Origin: Manduca sexta
Taxonomy: Eukaryota; Arthropoda; Insecta; Lepidoptera; Sphingidae
Direction: 5' to 3'
NCBI RefSeq assembly: GCF_014839805.1
Contig: NC_051135.1
Span: forward strand, 9,923,291 to 9,987,290
DNA length: 64,000 bases
Shown here: in pieces, positions 27,600-39,531 of the stretch
Layout: every line of letters starts with the position of its first letter
How positions within the stretch are numbered: the stretch's first letter is position 1
Program-made: the position numbers and the translations under genes
Notes under the pieces: model-generated
Databases searched by the model: none
What the model saw: the letters and a program-made list of their open reading frames with translations, nothing else
Told to the model about the DNA's origin: nothing

Positions 27600-27905
27600 T
27601 AGATATTGCTCGCGGGCTCAGATGTTACAAGCCTTTCCCGCTAAATAAATTCCTAAAACACTAGTGTTTCACAGCATCACCTGTACAGCGCCATCCATAT
27701 AAAAAAAAACATTATTTCACATAGGAGAAAATTACCCTTGTAAAAATAGCCTATTTATTAATCGATGACATGGTCTACCCATATGCCACATTTCAATCAA
27801 ATTGGTTCAACTTTCGTTTCTGTGTTTACTTCAAACAAGCATTCGAACATACAAATATAACTTTCGCATTTATAATATTAAAAACATAATATTATAATAT
27901 ATGTG
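27600..27905 (+). repeat. Degraded dispersed repeat, possibly Helitron- or LINE-derived
   Basis: It carries the phrases ACATGGTCTACCCATATGCC, TTGGTTCAACTTTCGTTTCT and TTTCGCATTTATAATATTA, which are familiar endings of common lepidopteran dispersed elements. Boundaries are approximate. Confidence 0.4.
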
Positions 27906-28334
27906 ATATTAAGCTTTATAGGGTAAAAGGGGAATTGGTTATAATTATAGAATATTACGAACTCGGAACATCATAGACCTAATTATAATTGATTCCATTC
28001 ATTAAAATCAGTGGGAGTGAAAATGAGTATCTGCCAAATTTTTTCAAGAAAACATCAAAATAATTTTCTCTACATATTACTAAACATTTCACCATAAGTT
28101 TTCTCTACAAATGTATATGGTACATAAGCAATTTTCGTATAACAATTTCATATATTTGAAACGTCATACTTATTTTAATTTGGACGCTTTAATATATTTA
28201 ACAATAGTAACTTTTGTATTGTGTGTTATCTTGCGGAAATAAAATGTAATCTAAGTATACTAGGGTACATGTTTCATTTGAATTTATTAAAGTCACGTAT
28301 CAGTTCGTTTAAACTTTATGTTTTACAGATACGA

Positions 28335-28575
28335 TTTGTTGGTAGTAGGATATATTTTATATCCGCCCGGATAGCGATCACCGTACACAAGGTGTTAAAA
28401 CCCGCCGTAGTGGTCCAAATAGGTGTCGCGGTCCGGGATCAGCCTGTGTATATCCGGTTCCAACCGGCCGGCATAATTATGCCGACTGTCGAGAGATAAT
28501 CAACTCTCGTCAGTCAACATTCTTTTGGACCCCACTGCACTGACCATCAGGTGAAGTGGAGTCACTTTATTTACA
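28335..28575 (+). mobile_element. Dispersed SINE-like repeat, family A
   Basis: TTTGTTGGTAGTAGGATATA, ACACAAGGTGTTAAAACCCG, CCTGTGTATATCCGGTTCCA, CCGGCATAATTATGCC and ACCATCAGGTGAAGTGGA. The most complete copy of the family here. Confidence 0.72.
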
Positions 28576-29532
28576 GCTGTGTGTGCCGAGCGGCCGCGTC
28601 AGCACTCGGCGCCACCTACCACTGTTCCGCCTTCAAACACCGCGAACAAATATTCTAAGGTTTGCGCCCTTATCACGGGCCATACGATTGCTTAACACTA
28701 TATCTCAGAACTTGGATATATTTATATGTAACTATGCAGCGCCCGTATATTTTTTATTTTTTTTTATCAATTTTAGAGAAACAGGCATACATGGTTGTTT
28801 GATATTGTGTTATTAAATTAACGACATATTCGTCTTTACCAATGTTATGACCGTGCAAAAATGTTCCACGAATAAAGAATATTTTCTCTAAAAGTCCTGG
28901 TTTTAGTTTTCTGACTTTCTAACCATTTTGTAGTTTAGTGCGAATATGGTGTGCGTGGGTGTACTTCTGATTGTGGTGTTACAGCTCCAACGAATTTTCT
29001 TAGAGAAGCAGTTGTAACATGAAATATCAACAATACTTTTTGATCTTATTTATTTTATTCGAAAATTGCCCTTTTTATATAACATCTAAAGTTATTTTCC
29101 AGTAGAAAAATATGTGGTTTCATTTGGTAACGCAATGTCAAAATGACCCTATCTACACTTTACATTCTTTCCCCCGGTTTTCAACTTTTCGTATTACATA
29201 TATACATGATTCTTATAATGGTTGTGCATTTTTACGTTCCCTTCCCAAACTTCCCGGCATGTTTTAAAGCCGAAGTTCATGACGTCTGCATGCAATACGG
29301 AACTGTTCGTTAAGGATAAAATCGATGGGCCATAGAAAAAATGCGGGGTAGATCTTAATCGTAGATTATGATAGTACAAATATCAGTTCCTCATTTTATC
29401 GAATTAATAAATTCTAGCGTTTTCCGATTACTTCTACTACGTAAAACATTCATATATTTTTTTAATACGAAAGTTTTTTTAAATCTGATTTGATGTAATA
29501 CTTCTTTAAAAAAAATAAAAATCTTTATACTG

Positions 29533-29672
29533 GCACGTCAAAGTGATTGTGTGATGAGTGAATGGAATGTCGACTGACGAGAAATGATTACCCCTCGACA
29601 ATCGACTCAATTATGCCGGCCTGTTGAAATTGAATATACACGGGCTGACCGCGATACATTTACGTTGTATGA
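29533..29672 (-). mobile_element. Dispersed SINE-like repeat, family A, partial
   Basis: Reverse orientation fragment with GTCGACTGACGAGAAATGA, ATTATGCCGGCCTGTTG and ATACACGGGCTGACCGCG. Confidence 0.6.
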
Positions 29673-30136
29673 GCAACACGAAATTTTAAAATATTTATAA
29701 TAATTTCAGTTTATATAAAAAAAAACTTCTTGCACGACACACTCGAGATTTTTGATGCATATCTGTTCCGTTTGCTTGATTTCGTAGAGTTAAATTTAAG
29801 GCAGAGGTGGACAATATTCAGTTAAAAATAATTACATATTTAAAGACATTTATAAAGAATACCTACTCAACTTCACCAGTAAATCATTTCAAAAGCATCA
29901 TTAAACTAGAAATAAAACGTATACAATAACATTTGTAACCCATAAATGAACTGTGTAAAGCGCGTTCAAATTAAACCATTCTTCGTCTACAAATGTAAAG
30001 CCGTTCAAAAACTGCAATAAACCAATTAAAAAGTTTTAATATCCCTTCGGATACAAGATAGTCGTTCACAAAAGGCGGGCTTAATTATTATTGTACTATG
30101 TTTGCATGAAAACTTTGCTTTAGAGTCTAGACTCAC

Positions 30137-30793
30137 CGGCATTTCGTCCCTTATGAGTCCGCGTAGACCGCCCTCCGCGCCCGCCGCCCTACTGCCTCGA
30201 GGAGCAAGCCTCCACTGTGCCAGCTCGCCACCTGGCCCCATCTGAAGCTTCCTTGCGTGACTGACATCCTCGGTAACCTTACTGTTTATTTTCACCTCAC
30301 TATAACACGAAATAGGTGCTATAATCGTTTGCCCTCTACCCTCGTGACATCCATTCAAATTTGATGTTTCTTTGACATTGTCTCCAGTTATTGCTGGGTT
30401 TGATTCTGTTTTAGTAAAATCATTTTTATTGTTTTGGAAATCAAGGGTTATATTTCTTTGCGATGTATCCATGAATTTATCTTTAAGTGATTTAATAACA
30501 GCATTCCTGGCTTGTTCGTATCTCTTTCTTGCTTGTTCTTCTTTCCATTTCTTGAGTACTTTGTCTTTAGGTTCTTGATGCTTTGTTTTTAATACTTCAT
30601 TTACAAGTTCTCTGTGTAAATATAGTGTGTCTGTACTGGTTGCCTTATCTTCAGTATTTATTTTTGTTAACGTATCATTGTAATTCTCATGTTCAACATT
30701 ATGTTCGCCGTAGGAATCCCACCATTTTATCCCAATGGCATCTATTGGAGCTCGGGAGCGAGCCGAATGAGTGGAAATGGTTAAATTAGCCAT
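30137..30793 (-). CDS. Probable N-terminal exon of rootletin
   Basis: This is a 219-residue open exon. It starts at an ATG directly preceded by an in-frame TAA and ends at ATGCCG followed by a strong GTGAGT donor, in phase 0. The next minus-strand coding exon found (acceptor at 7931) also begins in phase 0 and needs an upstream exon, so the two can be joined. The product has a low-complexity N terminus, a charged helical segment near residues 65-110 (KKWKEEQARKRYEQARNAV) and ends RGLIRDEMP. That end is weakly reminiscent of the ALIREI motif near the rootletin N terminus. The charged segment by itself is not recognised. Splicing over about 22 kb is inferred, not seen, and the exon could belong to a separate minus-strand gene. 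The open reading after the donor (to 30026) is intronic. Confidence 0.5.
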
Positions 30794-30861
30794 TTATATG
30801 GCAGGCTGTATGATTATCATTCTTCGTATTCGTGGTTCTGAGAAAAAATAAATAAAACGAA

Positions 30862-30874
30862 ATATATATATATA

Positions 30875-30948
<74 letters not shown>
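30862..30948. repeat. (TA)n microsatellite
   Basis: 87 bases of nearly pure TA/AT alternation with two T interruptions, about 70 bp upstream of the start codon of the 30137-30793 exon. Confidence 0.95.
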
Positions 30949-30949
<1 letters not shown>

Positions 30950-32687
30950 CAGTCCCCAATAATTCATGTAAGTCTAGTGAAATTTATATTTGTACTGATA
31001 AAAAAAATGACTTTTAATATAGAACATTTTTTCCCAAAAATATATGTTTTTGGTTTTATTGAATACTGATTTGATATTATTTCATTAATGTTCTGAGTAT
31101 CATAATCAATATACAGAACTTAGAACAGGACTTAATAATTCTAAGAAAATAAAATAAATATATACAATTCTGCAGCTGGTCACCGCAATTAATACTTCAA
31201 AAACAAAGCTGTTTTTCTAACTGTTTAGGATCTTTCATTGGACCTCCTACCAGTTGTATTACAAAATACGATACTTACCCAAATTAGTGTAGCAAAAAAA
31301 TATATCAGCCATGTACCCACTTCAGCTGTTATCGCTTCACTAACAAAGCCTACACGTCTGGTTTTCAAATATAGGTCAATTGGAAAATCCGTCAAAATTG
31401 CAAGTCAGGTGCAATTCCATTACGCTTTATACAAAGTTTCTCTCCTTTTCTAATTAACTGAGAATGATAGAGACAGATACATTGTATGTTTTTATTAATA
31501 TTTTGAAGATGACTAGAGTTTTTGTTGTGTCATTAATGAAGTCTTATTAGGTCAACATTACAGCTAACTTTGACTACATTTAACGTAAATTTAAACCACG
31601 TAAATAAGACAAAAAAAAACAAAAGCCGCGAGTTTGATTCCTATCCTGAGCCTAATCGTGTGATCTCGGCGTCATAAAGCCCGAAAATTCCAGAATTACT
31701 CACTAAATCTTTAGATTTTTTTAATTATAATTCTCTTTGTCTAGAATCTAAAGACAAACTGAGAGCAAAACCAGAAAGAAATAAAAAAGTATAATTCATA
31801 AGCAGAATTAGAAACTAGTACGCAGCGTTCGTTTGTAATATTTTTCTTTTTATGACTATAAAACAACAATATAAAGCCTTATAGTAAATATCTAATTTGC
31901 ACTTTATTTTCCAAAATAGGTAATTAAATTAAATTTAAGAATTAAGTACTTATTGCAAAGTTTATGGCCGAAAATTCTCAGTCTTTGGAAGAAATAATAT
32001 TACGAAATTATTATGTACTATTTATAATATAAGATAATATATTTGTTTATCGATCAATTAATTTTGTATATTGACAATATACAAGCATAAAGTCCAAAGA
32101 CACCGGATCCCATCCAATCACATGTGTTTATCGATATTTTCTTAATATATTGGTCACCTTTGAACTATTGGTTTAAATTAATCGGGTATTACGTAATTAA
32201 ACTGGGGATAACCAGTACTTTATCAAGGGTAAATAATTTTGTCTACATATATTAAACAACACAATGACAACTTACAGAGAGAGTTACAGTGGTAACAGTA
32301 ACTCACACATGCATATTAACTGCACTCTGGTGTCTACAATACTTACGCTTCTTTTGGAAATTGCATATTTTGTCCTTAGACAGTACATAAAGGTGATAGC
32401 TTATGTGATCTTTCCCCGGGCAAAGATATATCAAATGGTCATCCAACATTTATAGAATCATACTAGTGTACGTAAAACGGACAATTGTTAAATATTTATT
32501 TATGTGTGTGTTCGTATAGACTATAGATACGGTACAGTATAACTGCATTATTGTACTTTCACTAGTAGTGACACCAAAAGTTATAGAAATTTTTGTTAGA
32601 ATTTATCGGCACATAGCGCGTTCTATCAGGGTCTAAGATTTTCAATTATACAAGAATTGCAAACTGCTGATTGACATATATAGACAA

Positions 32688-33695
32688 CTAGCTTTTGCCC
32701 GCGGCTCCGCCCGCGTTATAAAGTTTTTCAGGCTAAAGTTTTCCGTTATAAAAGTAGTACTTTCCCGGGAGCCTATGATCTTCCCAGGGTCTCAAATTGT
32801 CTTCATACCAAATTTCATCTTAATACGTTGGGTAGTTTTTGAGTTTAATACGTTCAGGCAGACAGATGCAGCGGGGGACTTTGTTTTTATAATATATTTT
32901 TAGAACTTTTAAGTGAGACATTCCCGTCATACATCATTGTTGCATAACTTTAACCGTTTACGCAGCGCAGGCAACGGAAGCTCTCAAAACTCATAATTTT
33001 CCCCGTTTTTGCAACATGTTTCATTACTGCTCCGTTCCTATTGGTCATAGCGTGATGATATATAACTTTGAGCACTCCACAAACAAAGGACTATTCAACA
33101 CAAAAATATTTTTTCAGTTTGAATCGGTAGTTCCTGAGATTAGACATTACTGCTCCGCTCCTATTGAATATAGCGTGATGATATATAGCCTATAGCACTC
33201 TACGAACAAAGGGCTATCCAACGTAAAAAGAATTTTTCAGTTTGGACCGGTAGTTCCTGAGATTAGCCATTACTGCCCCGCTCCTATTGGGTATAGCGTG
33301 ATGATATATAGCCTATAGCACTCCACGAACAAAGGGCTATCCAACGTAAAAATATTTTTCAGTTTGGACCGGTAGTTCCTGAGATTAGCCATTACTGCCC
33401 CGCTCCTATTGGGTATAGCGTGATGATATATAGCCTATAGCACTCCACGAACAAAGGGCTATCCAACGCAAAAAGAATTTTTCAGTTTGGACTGGTAGTT
33501 CCTGAGATTAGCCATTACTGCCCCGCTCCTATTGGGTATAGCGTGATGATATATAGCCTATAGCACTCCACGAACAAAGGGCTATCCAACGCAAAAAGAA
33601 TTTTTCAGTTTGGACCGGTAGTTCCTGAGATTAGCGCGTTCAAACAAACAAACAAACAAACAAACAAACTCTTCAGCTTTATATAATAGTATAGA
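32688..33695 (-). mobile_element. Non-autonomous Helitron-like element, second copy, inverted
   Basis: Reverse-complement relative of the element at 42503-43640, with the same CTAG 3' end and GC hairpin (32688-32720), the same TC-starting 5' end at 33695, the same (CAAA)n run (about 33639-33667) and five 121-bp units between about 33025 and 33640. The 5' flank base is G rather than A. Confidence 0.73.
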
Positions 33696-33758
33696 CAATA
33701 TATCGGTAGTTAAAATTTCGGTTACGATAGATCTACTCATTCATGGATACTCAGTAAG

Positions 33759-33923
33759 TATTGGCGAAATGTCCATACAATCTGATTCCTACCGGCTTCC
33801 CTTTTAGGTTTATTTACGTTTGACTAAATTTTTTTTTTTCTTCAAATTGGCCACGATATGTTAACTAAGGCAATTTAATTTGCCTCGGATTACCTTTTGA
33901 AAAAGTTTAGCTTTCGCCACTGC
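33759..33923 (-). mobile_element. hAT-like MITE
   Basis: Reverse-orientation relative of 16446-16606. It has TTGGCGAAATG at the left, CTACCGGCTTCCCTTTTAGG inside, the AGGCAA/TTGCCT core, and CTTTCGCCACTG at the right. Confidence 0.68.
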
Positions 33924-34981
33924 AGTAAAATTTTATTATTCAACATTTATATCCCTAAACGTTCTAAACGTATATGAGTGGCACCACAAAAAAATATATC
34001 AAATACTGACTTCTTTTTGCTCAATTATCCGTATTGATGCAGAAAAAAAATGATAAAAAAACACAAATTCCTTCTAGAAATCCCGCGTACCAGGTCAGCA
34101 GCAACCTCATTCGATTACTGCACCCAATTATCCAAGGTGAGGTTATCGTTTCACATTAATTTCAACCTACCGATATGAAGCTATAAAGTTAATTTATGTT
34201 TGTCTCGCGACCTTTTTACACGTCGGGCTATCGATTCCGGATACCTATATAATTAAGGAGTAAATTATATCTACTTGGACGTATTTAGGGTTAGGATCCA
34301 GGGTAATTTTCCCCCTCAAGTTAGTTAAGAAATTTGGATTGTACTAATGTACTCGTCAAGTAATGGTAGGAGTAAAATCTACAAGGTTATTTTGACGTTG
34401 CGTTAATAATTTAAACCACATACTCATACTTTTACCTCTTTCTCGTACTTTATCTCTGCTCACATTGTAGCAAGATCATCCAATCAATAACGTTGTTTTC
34501 TTTTCACTAAAAATACATTTTTAATTTTCCAATTTCTGGATTACTTTGTAATCTAGTGCAGATATAGGCTGTGATTCCAGACTGAATGAATGAGTAATGG
34601 CTTGTAAAATTAAAATTACTTTTTATTGATATTTATTTTGTTCGAACCTTACATTTTTTTATTTTACATCTACGGTAGAGCTTAATTCTACCGTAAGTAA
34701 TACTTATAATAAAGTTTTATTTCCAGGAAGTTAAGTATGTAATTTAATTTGTAATGCAATGTCAAAACGACCCTGTAGAATTATAAGGAATAGATTTGTA
34801 TGATTTACAAAACTTAACAATGTTTATAAATAAAGAGTTTTAATCTACAAGATTAGATTACATTGATTATTTAATCTAAAACGAAGGTTAGTTACACGAT
34901 AAACTACAAACGTAACAAATTTTAAACGTAAACGGCATGATTACTTCTGAAAGAATTTTTACAAAAAATATAAGTAAATAT

Positions 34982-35189
34982 CAGTGGCAAAAGGTGAATT
35001 TTCCAAAGAAAACTCGACACATTTACGTACTAATTTTGCATGAATGCGGTCTGCAAATGTTATCATTAAAACAAGAAATGTAAAATTTCTAATCAAAAAT
35101 TTCTTTTCGAATGTAAAATAATTAAATTCCACAGAAATTTTACATTGAAAGGGAAGCCGACAGGAATCAGTTATTTCCTTTCGCCACTA
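34982..35189 (+). mobile_element. hAT-like MITE with 8-bp target duplication
   Basis: The element starts CAGTGGCAAAAGG and ends CCTTTCGCCACTA, imperfect terminal inverted repeats. It is flanked by an exact 8-bp duplication GTAAATAT (34974-34981 and 35190-35197). Eight-base duplications with CAGTGGCG-type ends fit the hAT superfamily. Confidence 0.78.
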
Positions 35190-35929
35190 GTAAATATCTC
35201 GCGAGTATTTACAGATTAACGAACTTAAACATCTTATCCTCCTTTCCTATTATTTAACCCCCTTGACTAAAACCCTGATTTCGTCCATCACCTTACTGTC
35301 TTTAATGAACACTTCAAAGATACAATATGACAATTGTCAGTAGGGGAGAAGCCACTTTAGTCGGCATGGTTTTAATAGAAATGCAACATTTGCTACGCCG
35401 CTACGACGTAGCGCACCATAGTGCTACGACAGGTATTAGCGCGAAAGAAGAGCCTTGGTTATAGGTAATAGTAAATAAATTTTACTTTTAATAATAATAA
35501 CATTAATTTAGATTAAAAAAATATTGTGTTATTTTAAGTTACTTTCGCTGATTTTGTTACTAATTATTAGTTAAACATTTCTCATATAAAGGTTATTTGT
35601 ATCATTTGCTGTACAGTAACCGGTGTACTTTCCTTTTAATTATTTATTTGAATTGTTTATTGTTGACAAGTGGGTCGTATCGTCTGGACTGTCCGCACTT
35701 TGGACGTCTGGGTGGCAATGCACTCATGCGCAGGAAAATTACCGCATGCGGTACACGCATGAAAAGACTCCCTGGACTATTAATACGTCTACGTAACGGA
35801 TCCTTATCAATAAGCCTGGTTGAGCTTTGGAGTCGGTATTTATTTTTCCCATTGCCCTTCACGATACTCTTCAACAACTGCGCTGATTATGTCGTTGGCA
35901 AAATAGAAAGCGGAACAGTTGCATCCATA

Positions 35930-36413
35930 GCAGTGGCGAAGGTTCTATATAACCTAATTCCTACCGGCTTCCCTTTCATAATTTATGTAAAATCTAAATA
36001 GAATTATTTCCAGACTGCATTTATGCATATTATTAAAACCTATAAGTTGTTGTGTCGGGTAGTAGCGAAGGGTGAAGTTTTTCAAAAGAGAACCCGACAC
36101 AACATATAGGTACTAAAATGCGATCTGCAAATCGTTCTAATGATAATTAGATTTTACATAAATTACATAAGCTGACAGGAATTGGGTTATGTGGACCCTC
36201 CGCTAGTGATGTCGTGTTACCATTCGGAATAATTCATCGTTCACCACTGATCCATAGCAGTAGCGAAAGGTGAAATTTTCCACAAGGGAAACTGACATAG
36301 CATATACATAGGTACTAATATGCATGAATCTGCAAATGGTTCTAATGATAATTCGATGTTACATAATTAGCAAAGGGAAGCCGACAGGAATCGGTTATGG
36401 ACATTTCGCCACT
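35930..36413. mobile_element. Cluster of three hAT-like MITE copies
   Basis: Copies lie at about 35930-36058 (minus), 36055-36208 (plus, abutting the first) and 36257-36413 (plus). Each has a GCAGTGGCGAAGG-type end, the internal ATAGGTACTA and CTAATGATAATTAGAT phrases and the AAGCCGACAGGAATCGG right half. A heavily deleted copy follows at 36615-36673. Confidence 0.7.
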
Positions 36414-36614
36414 GATGCAATTGCTTATGGCATGACTGTGGATCAAAATTTATTTTGTCAATTATAGTATTGAATACCCAATATAGATAGTACACATATT
36501 ATTGCCATTTATTCGGGAACATGGATTAGAGTGTGATTTTGTATTTGGTCAGCTTAAACATTTTTATGGCAAATTGCATATAATCAAATATACTATATTA
36601 TGAATTATCTATGA

Positions 36615-36673
36615 TCAGTGGTGACAGGTAAAATTTTCCGAAAGGGCAGCCGGCAGGAACCTTTCGCCACTGC
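36615..36673 (+). mobile_element. Internally deleted hAT-like MITE
   Basis: Only the two ends remain: CAGTGGTGACAGGTAAAATT joined to AGCCGGCAGGAACC and CTTTCGCCACTG. Confidence 0.6.
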
Positions 36674-36675
36674 CA

Positions 36676-36960
36676 TAGCTTAAAATAAAATAAAATAATT
36701 TATTTATCACGTAGGCGAACAAAGTTGCACTTATGATACGTCAAAACAAAGCATAAGAATAATTATTATTATTTCTAAACAACTATTAAAATTACTTATA
36801 TAACTATGGACATTTTAAATTAGGGATAAAATTTATAATAAAGACAAGGTACAAACCGAAGTAACCAGCTCGGGCTGGCAAGAAGGGGGAAATAGAAGGG
36901 TAACGCGTCGCGATCCTCACCGGCGAGGACATGAGCCCTAACCTAGCTAACCTACCAGCC
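36676..36960 (+). repeat. Dispersed repeat, family F
   Basis: TTTATTTATCACGTAGGCG, AACAAAGTTGCACTTATGAT, AACAACTATTAAAATTACTT, then a GC-rich extension (CCAGCTCGGGCTGGCAAGAA). The first part recurs at 58222-58352. Confidence 0.55.
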
Positions 36961-37519
36961 TTTTACTAGCTACCTAAGTGATGACTACCCGAAAAAGAAA
37001 TGCAGAAAGAAACTCCGGGTTTTCTTTTTTGTCGTCAATTGTTCAGTACTTCTTTTGTATTTTTTTTTTCTAAGTCTTTCTTGTACCTAGTCACAATAGC
37101 TATATAAGCTAATGCGCGCACATCACCGTTAACATGGGATAAGATGAAATCTAATCGATTAAACCTGGAGCGGCACTTCTTAACAGTGTGGTATAAAAAC
37201 CTTCAAAATTTGTTAAATAAATAATTATTAATGATAATCATCTAGATATAACTTAACATCAAAAGCATAAATCATTTAAATTCAATTCCATCAAAAACAA
37301 TACGACACGCAATAAAGTCAGACTAATTTATCAAGACTAGATTAAATATCAATATCAGTTTATTATGACTTGTTTGTTTCATTGCACATGTTGAGTAAAT
37401 AATGTAATAAATTCGAGATATTTCTATATTATAAAATAATTGACAGCATCGGTGACATTATAATTCGGTATATCTGCAGTCCTTAGGTTTCGAGTTGCAT
37501 CTCCAGATTTTCCTATTCA

Positions 37520-37680
37520 GTATTAGACTGGAGTCTGGAATTTGTGGTCTACGTGGCGTTGGTCAGGACCTATCACATCATAGGACGGAATACACACGGC
37601 GGAAAGTGGATGCAACAATTGCGCCTCTGCCGCTACCCTGCGAGGATAAAAGGCGCTTTGTTGTTTGTATGTGTGTATAA
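37520..37680 (+). mobile_element. SINE fragment, second family
   Basis: It shares ATCACATCATAGGACGGAAT, CGGCGGAAAGTGGATGCA and a GTGTGTATAAAAT tail with the element at 24153-24425, without the tRNA-like head. Confidence 0.55.
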
Positions 37681-38362
37681 AATAACTACTATTGTATTAC
37701 GTAAACAATCTCGTATACGACAGTCTACTTGGGTAAGTATAAGCTAGTGGGCCGCCTGATATTAAGTAATCTACTCCGTAAACATAGGTACATTTCCAAG
37801 AGATACACAGACGGTACTGTAGGAAATAAATAGGGATTTTGTTTGTAACTGGTAAGTGCGTACTATCATTGATGACCTGCGCTAAAAAAACTTTTGCTAT
37901 AAGTACTTATATAACAAAATGGTTTTTGCTAGCGTTCTTTCTTTTTTAGTTTTCCGGGTCAGGGGTACCGCTATATATTGTCACGGGATAATATGAAGCC
38001 TATATTTTAAGTTAGACCTCTGGTGATACATCGGTAAAAAGTGGATTCAATACTATGCTGTAGCTTAAAACGTACGTATAAAAAAATATTTTGTAAATAA
38101 AACGAATATTAAGAACAGAGAACATAGAGCAGATTTCTAAATCACCAAAGAGTTCTAAGATTATAATTGTTTAATGTCTATGTAAAACACAAAGGTTTCC
38201 AGTAAAAACAAATTATGACGACGCAAAACTAATTCGTTGTATTTAGTAACAAATATTGTTGGATTGATAAAAAAACGTCAAGATAAGGTAAGCAATAGTC
38301 TGCGTCGTGTCTGAGCGAGCGCTGCAACCTTGGAGTTTGGACTATGGGCGCGATCACTCTTC

Positions 38363-38612
38363 TTAAGGCGATACCTCAAGTTCCATTTTCATACATTTTG
38401 TTTCGGCTTTAATCTTTAAAATTTAATATGACGAAATTTTAAAGGCAGAAATATCCATGATTATTAATTATTTTTACATTTTTCTTTCAACTGCGAGAAC
38501 TAATCACTAACTAGACGTGAATTTAAATTCTTTACTTGCCAATACTTGTTTAGTTACCCAGATTAAAGCCGAAACAAAATGTATGAAAATGGACCTTGAG
38601 GTATCGCCTTAA
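38363..38612. mobile_element. TTAA-flanked foldback element, asymmetric copy
   Basis: Same family as 57672-58038, with TTAA at both ends (38363-38366 and 38609-38612). The left arm is cut short after TTTCGGCTTTAATC, and the centre (AATTTAATATGACGAAATTT) is in the opposite orientation relative to the other copy. The right arm is complete. Confidence 0.76.
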
Positions 38613-38895
38613 TAATTTACTAGGTACAGTACCGTTAACTCTTCCACAAAAGGGTATTTACCAGACGTAAAAACACATTGTTTCTAAAGTACGCTAGTTA
38701 CGCTACGCTATATTGTGTTGTCTGGTCTCCCGGTGATAAAAAACTATCAACAAAGTCGAAAGTGTCTAAAAAAATACTGAAACATTTGGCATACCGTGGA
38801 TAAATTCCTAGAAACTTATCATATGGTGTAATAACATATGAAATCTATTAACGTTAGATGGAATACTCTCAGCATGCACCTCATAAAAGATATAG

Positions 38896-39018
38896 GAATT
38901 TTCATCAGAGTAGCGTAGTGTCTATGTTTGCGTAGTTTCAAAATTGTAAGGGTTATGCACCCACTATTTGAAGCGTACTTCCGTCCCATGCTATTGGTTG
39001 TAAGTATTAATCAATTGT
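38896..39018 (+). repeat. Direct repeat, left copy
   Basis: TTTTCATCAGAGTAGCGTAG, TTTCAAAATTGTAAGGGTTA and GGTTGTAAGTATTAATCAAT. Diverged direct copy at 39408-39531. Confidence 0.55.
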
Positions 39019-39147
39019 TATATAACAAATATGGCTGGCCCAACGTGCTGTCAAAATTTTGTTTGACCTAGCGCATGTTGTGGTTGTCATTCAAATTGCA
39101 AGTTCTCCAGTATTTTTTTATTACTTTCTATCGTATGTAACATCTGG

Positions 39148-39210
39148 AAATCTTTGTGGAAGGCCCATGTTCAGCAGTGAACATCCTGCGGCTGATGATG
39201 ATGATGATTG
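39148..39210 (+). mobile_element. RTE-type LINE 3' tail
   Basis: GGAAGGCCCATGTTCAGCAG, then TGAACATCCTGCGGCTGATG and (ATG)n. It encodes no intact product. Confidence 0.6.
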
Positions 39211-39407
39211 GTATGCAATGTTGTTTATTTTGTTGGCGAACCTCAATAAATAAAATAAAGCATAAAAGTAAACATTTGTCAAATAAATATAGTCGCACAT
39301 GTGAGGAAGATAATGAGAACGTGTGCCCAATGTCTTATTTGAGAATTCTGATTGTTCAACGCGACAGGTTTACAAGAGCATACGATTTCCGCATAAAGAT
39401 AAAGTGA

Positions 39408-39531
39408 TTTTCATCAGAGTAGCACAGTGTCTATGTTTGTCATTAGTTTCAAAATTGTAAAGGTTATGTACCCACGATTCATGGAACATATTTACGTCCC
39501 AAACTGTGGGTTGTAAGTATTAATCAATTCA
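39408..39531 (+). repeat. Direct repeat, right copy
   Basis: TTTTCATCAGAGTAGCACAG, TTTCAAAATTGTAAAGGTTA and GGTTGTAAGTATTAATCAAT, about 510 bp from its partner. Confidence 0.55.

Larger units (their letters stand above)
7931..30136. other. Long repeat-filled interval, probable first intron of rootletin
   Basis: About 22 kb without a convincing coding exon on either strand. Open frames here are short, unrelated to each other and lack splice context. The interval holds the SINEs, MITEs, Helitron fragments and candidate promoter listed separately. The remainder is AT-rich unique-looking DNA in which I see nothing specific. Confidence 0.6.

Noticed and set aside
33639..33667. Independent (CAAA)n microsatellite
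   Set aside because: It is a regular part of the Helitron 5' region, present in reverse complement in the copy at 42503.
35597..36001. 134-codon plus-strand frame
   Set aside because: Its 3' third runs into the hAT-like MITE at 35930 and the remainder resembles no protein I know. Probably chance.
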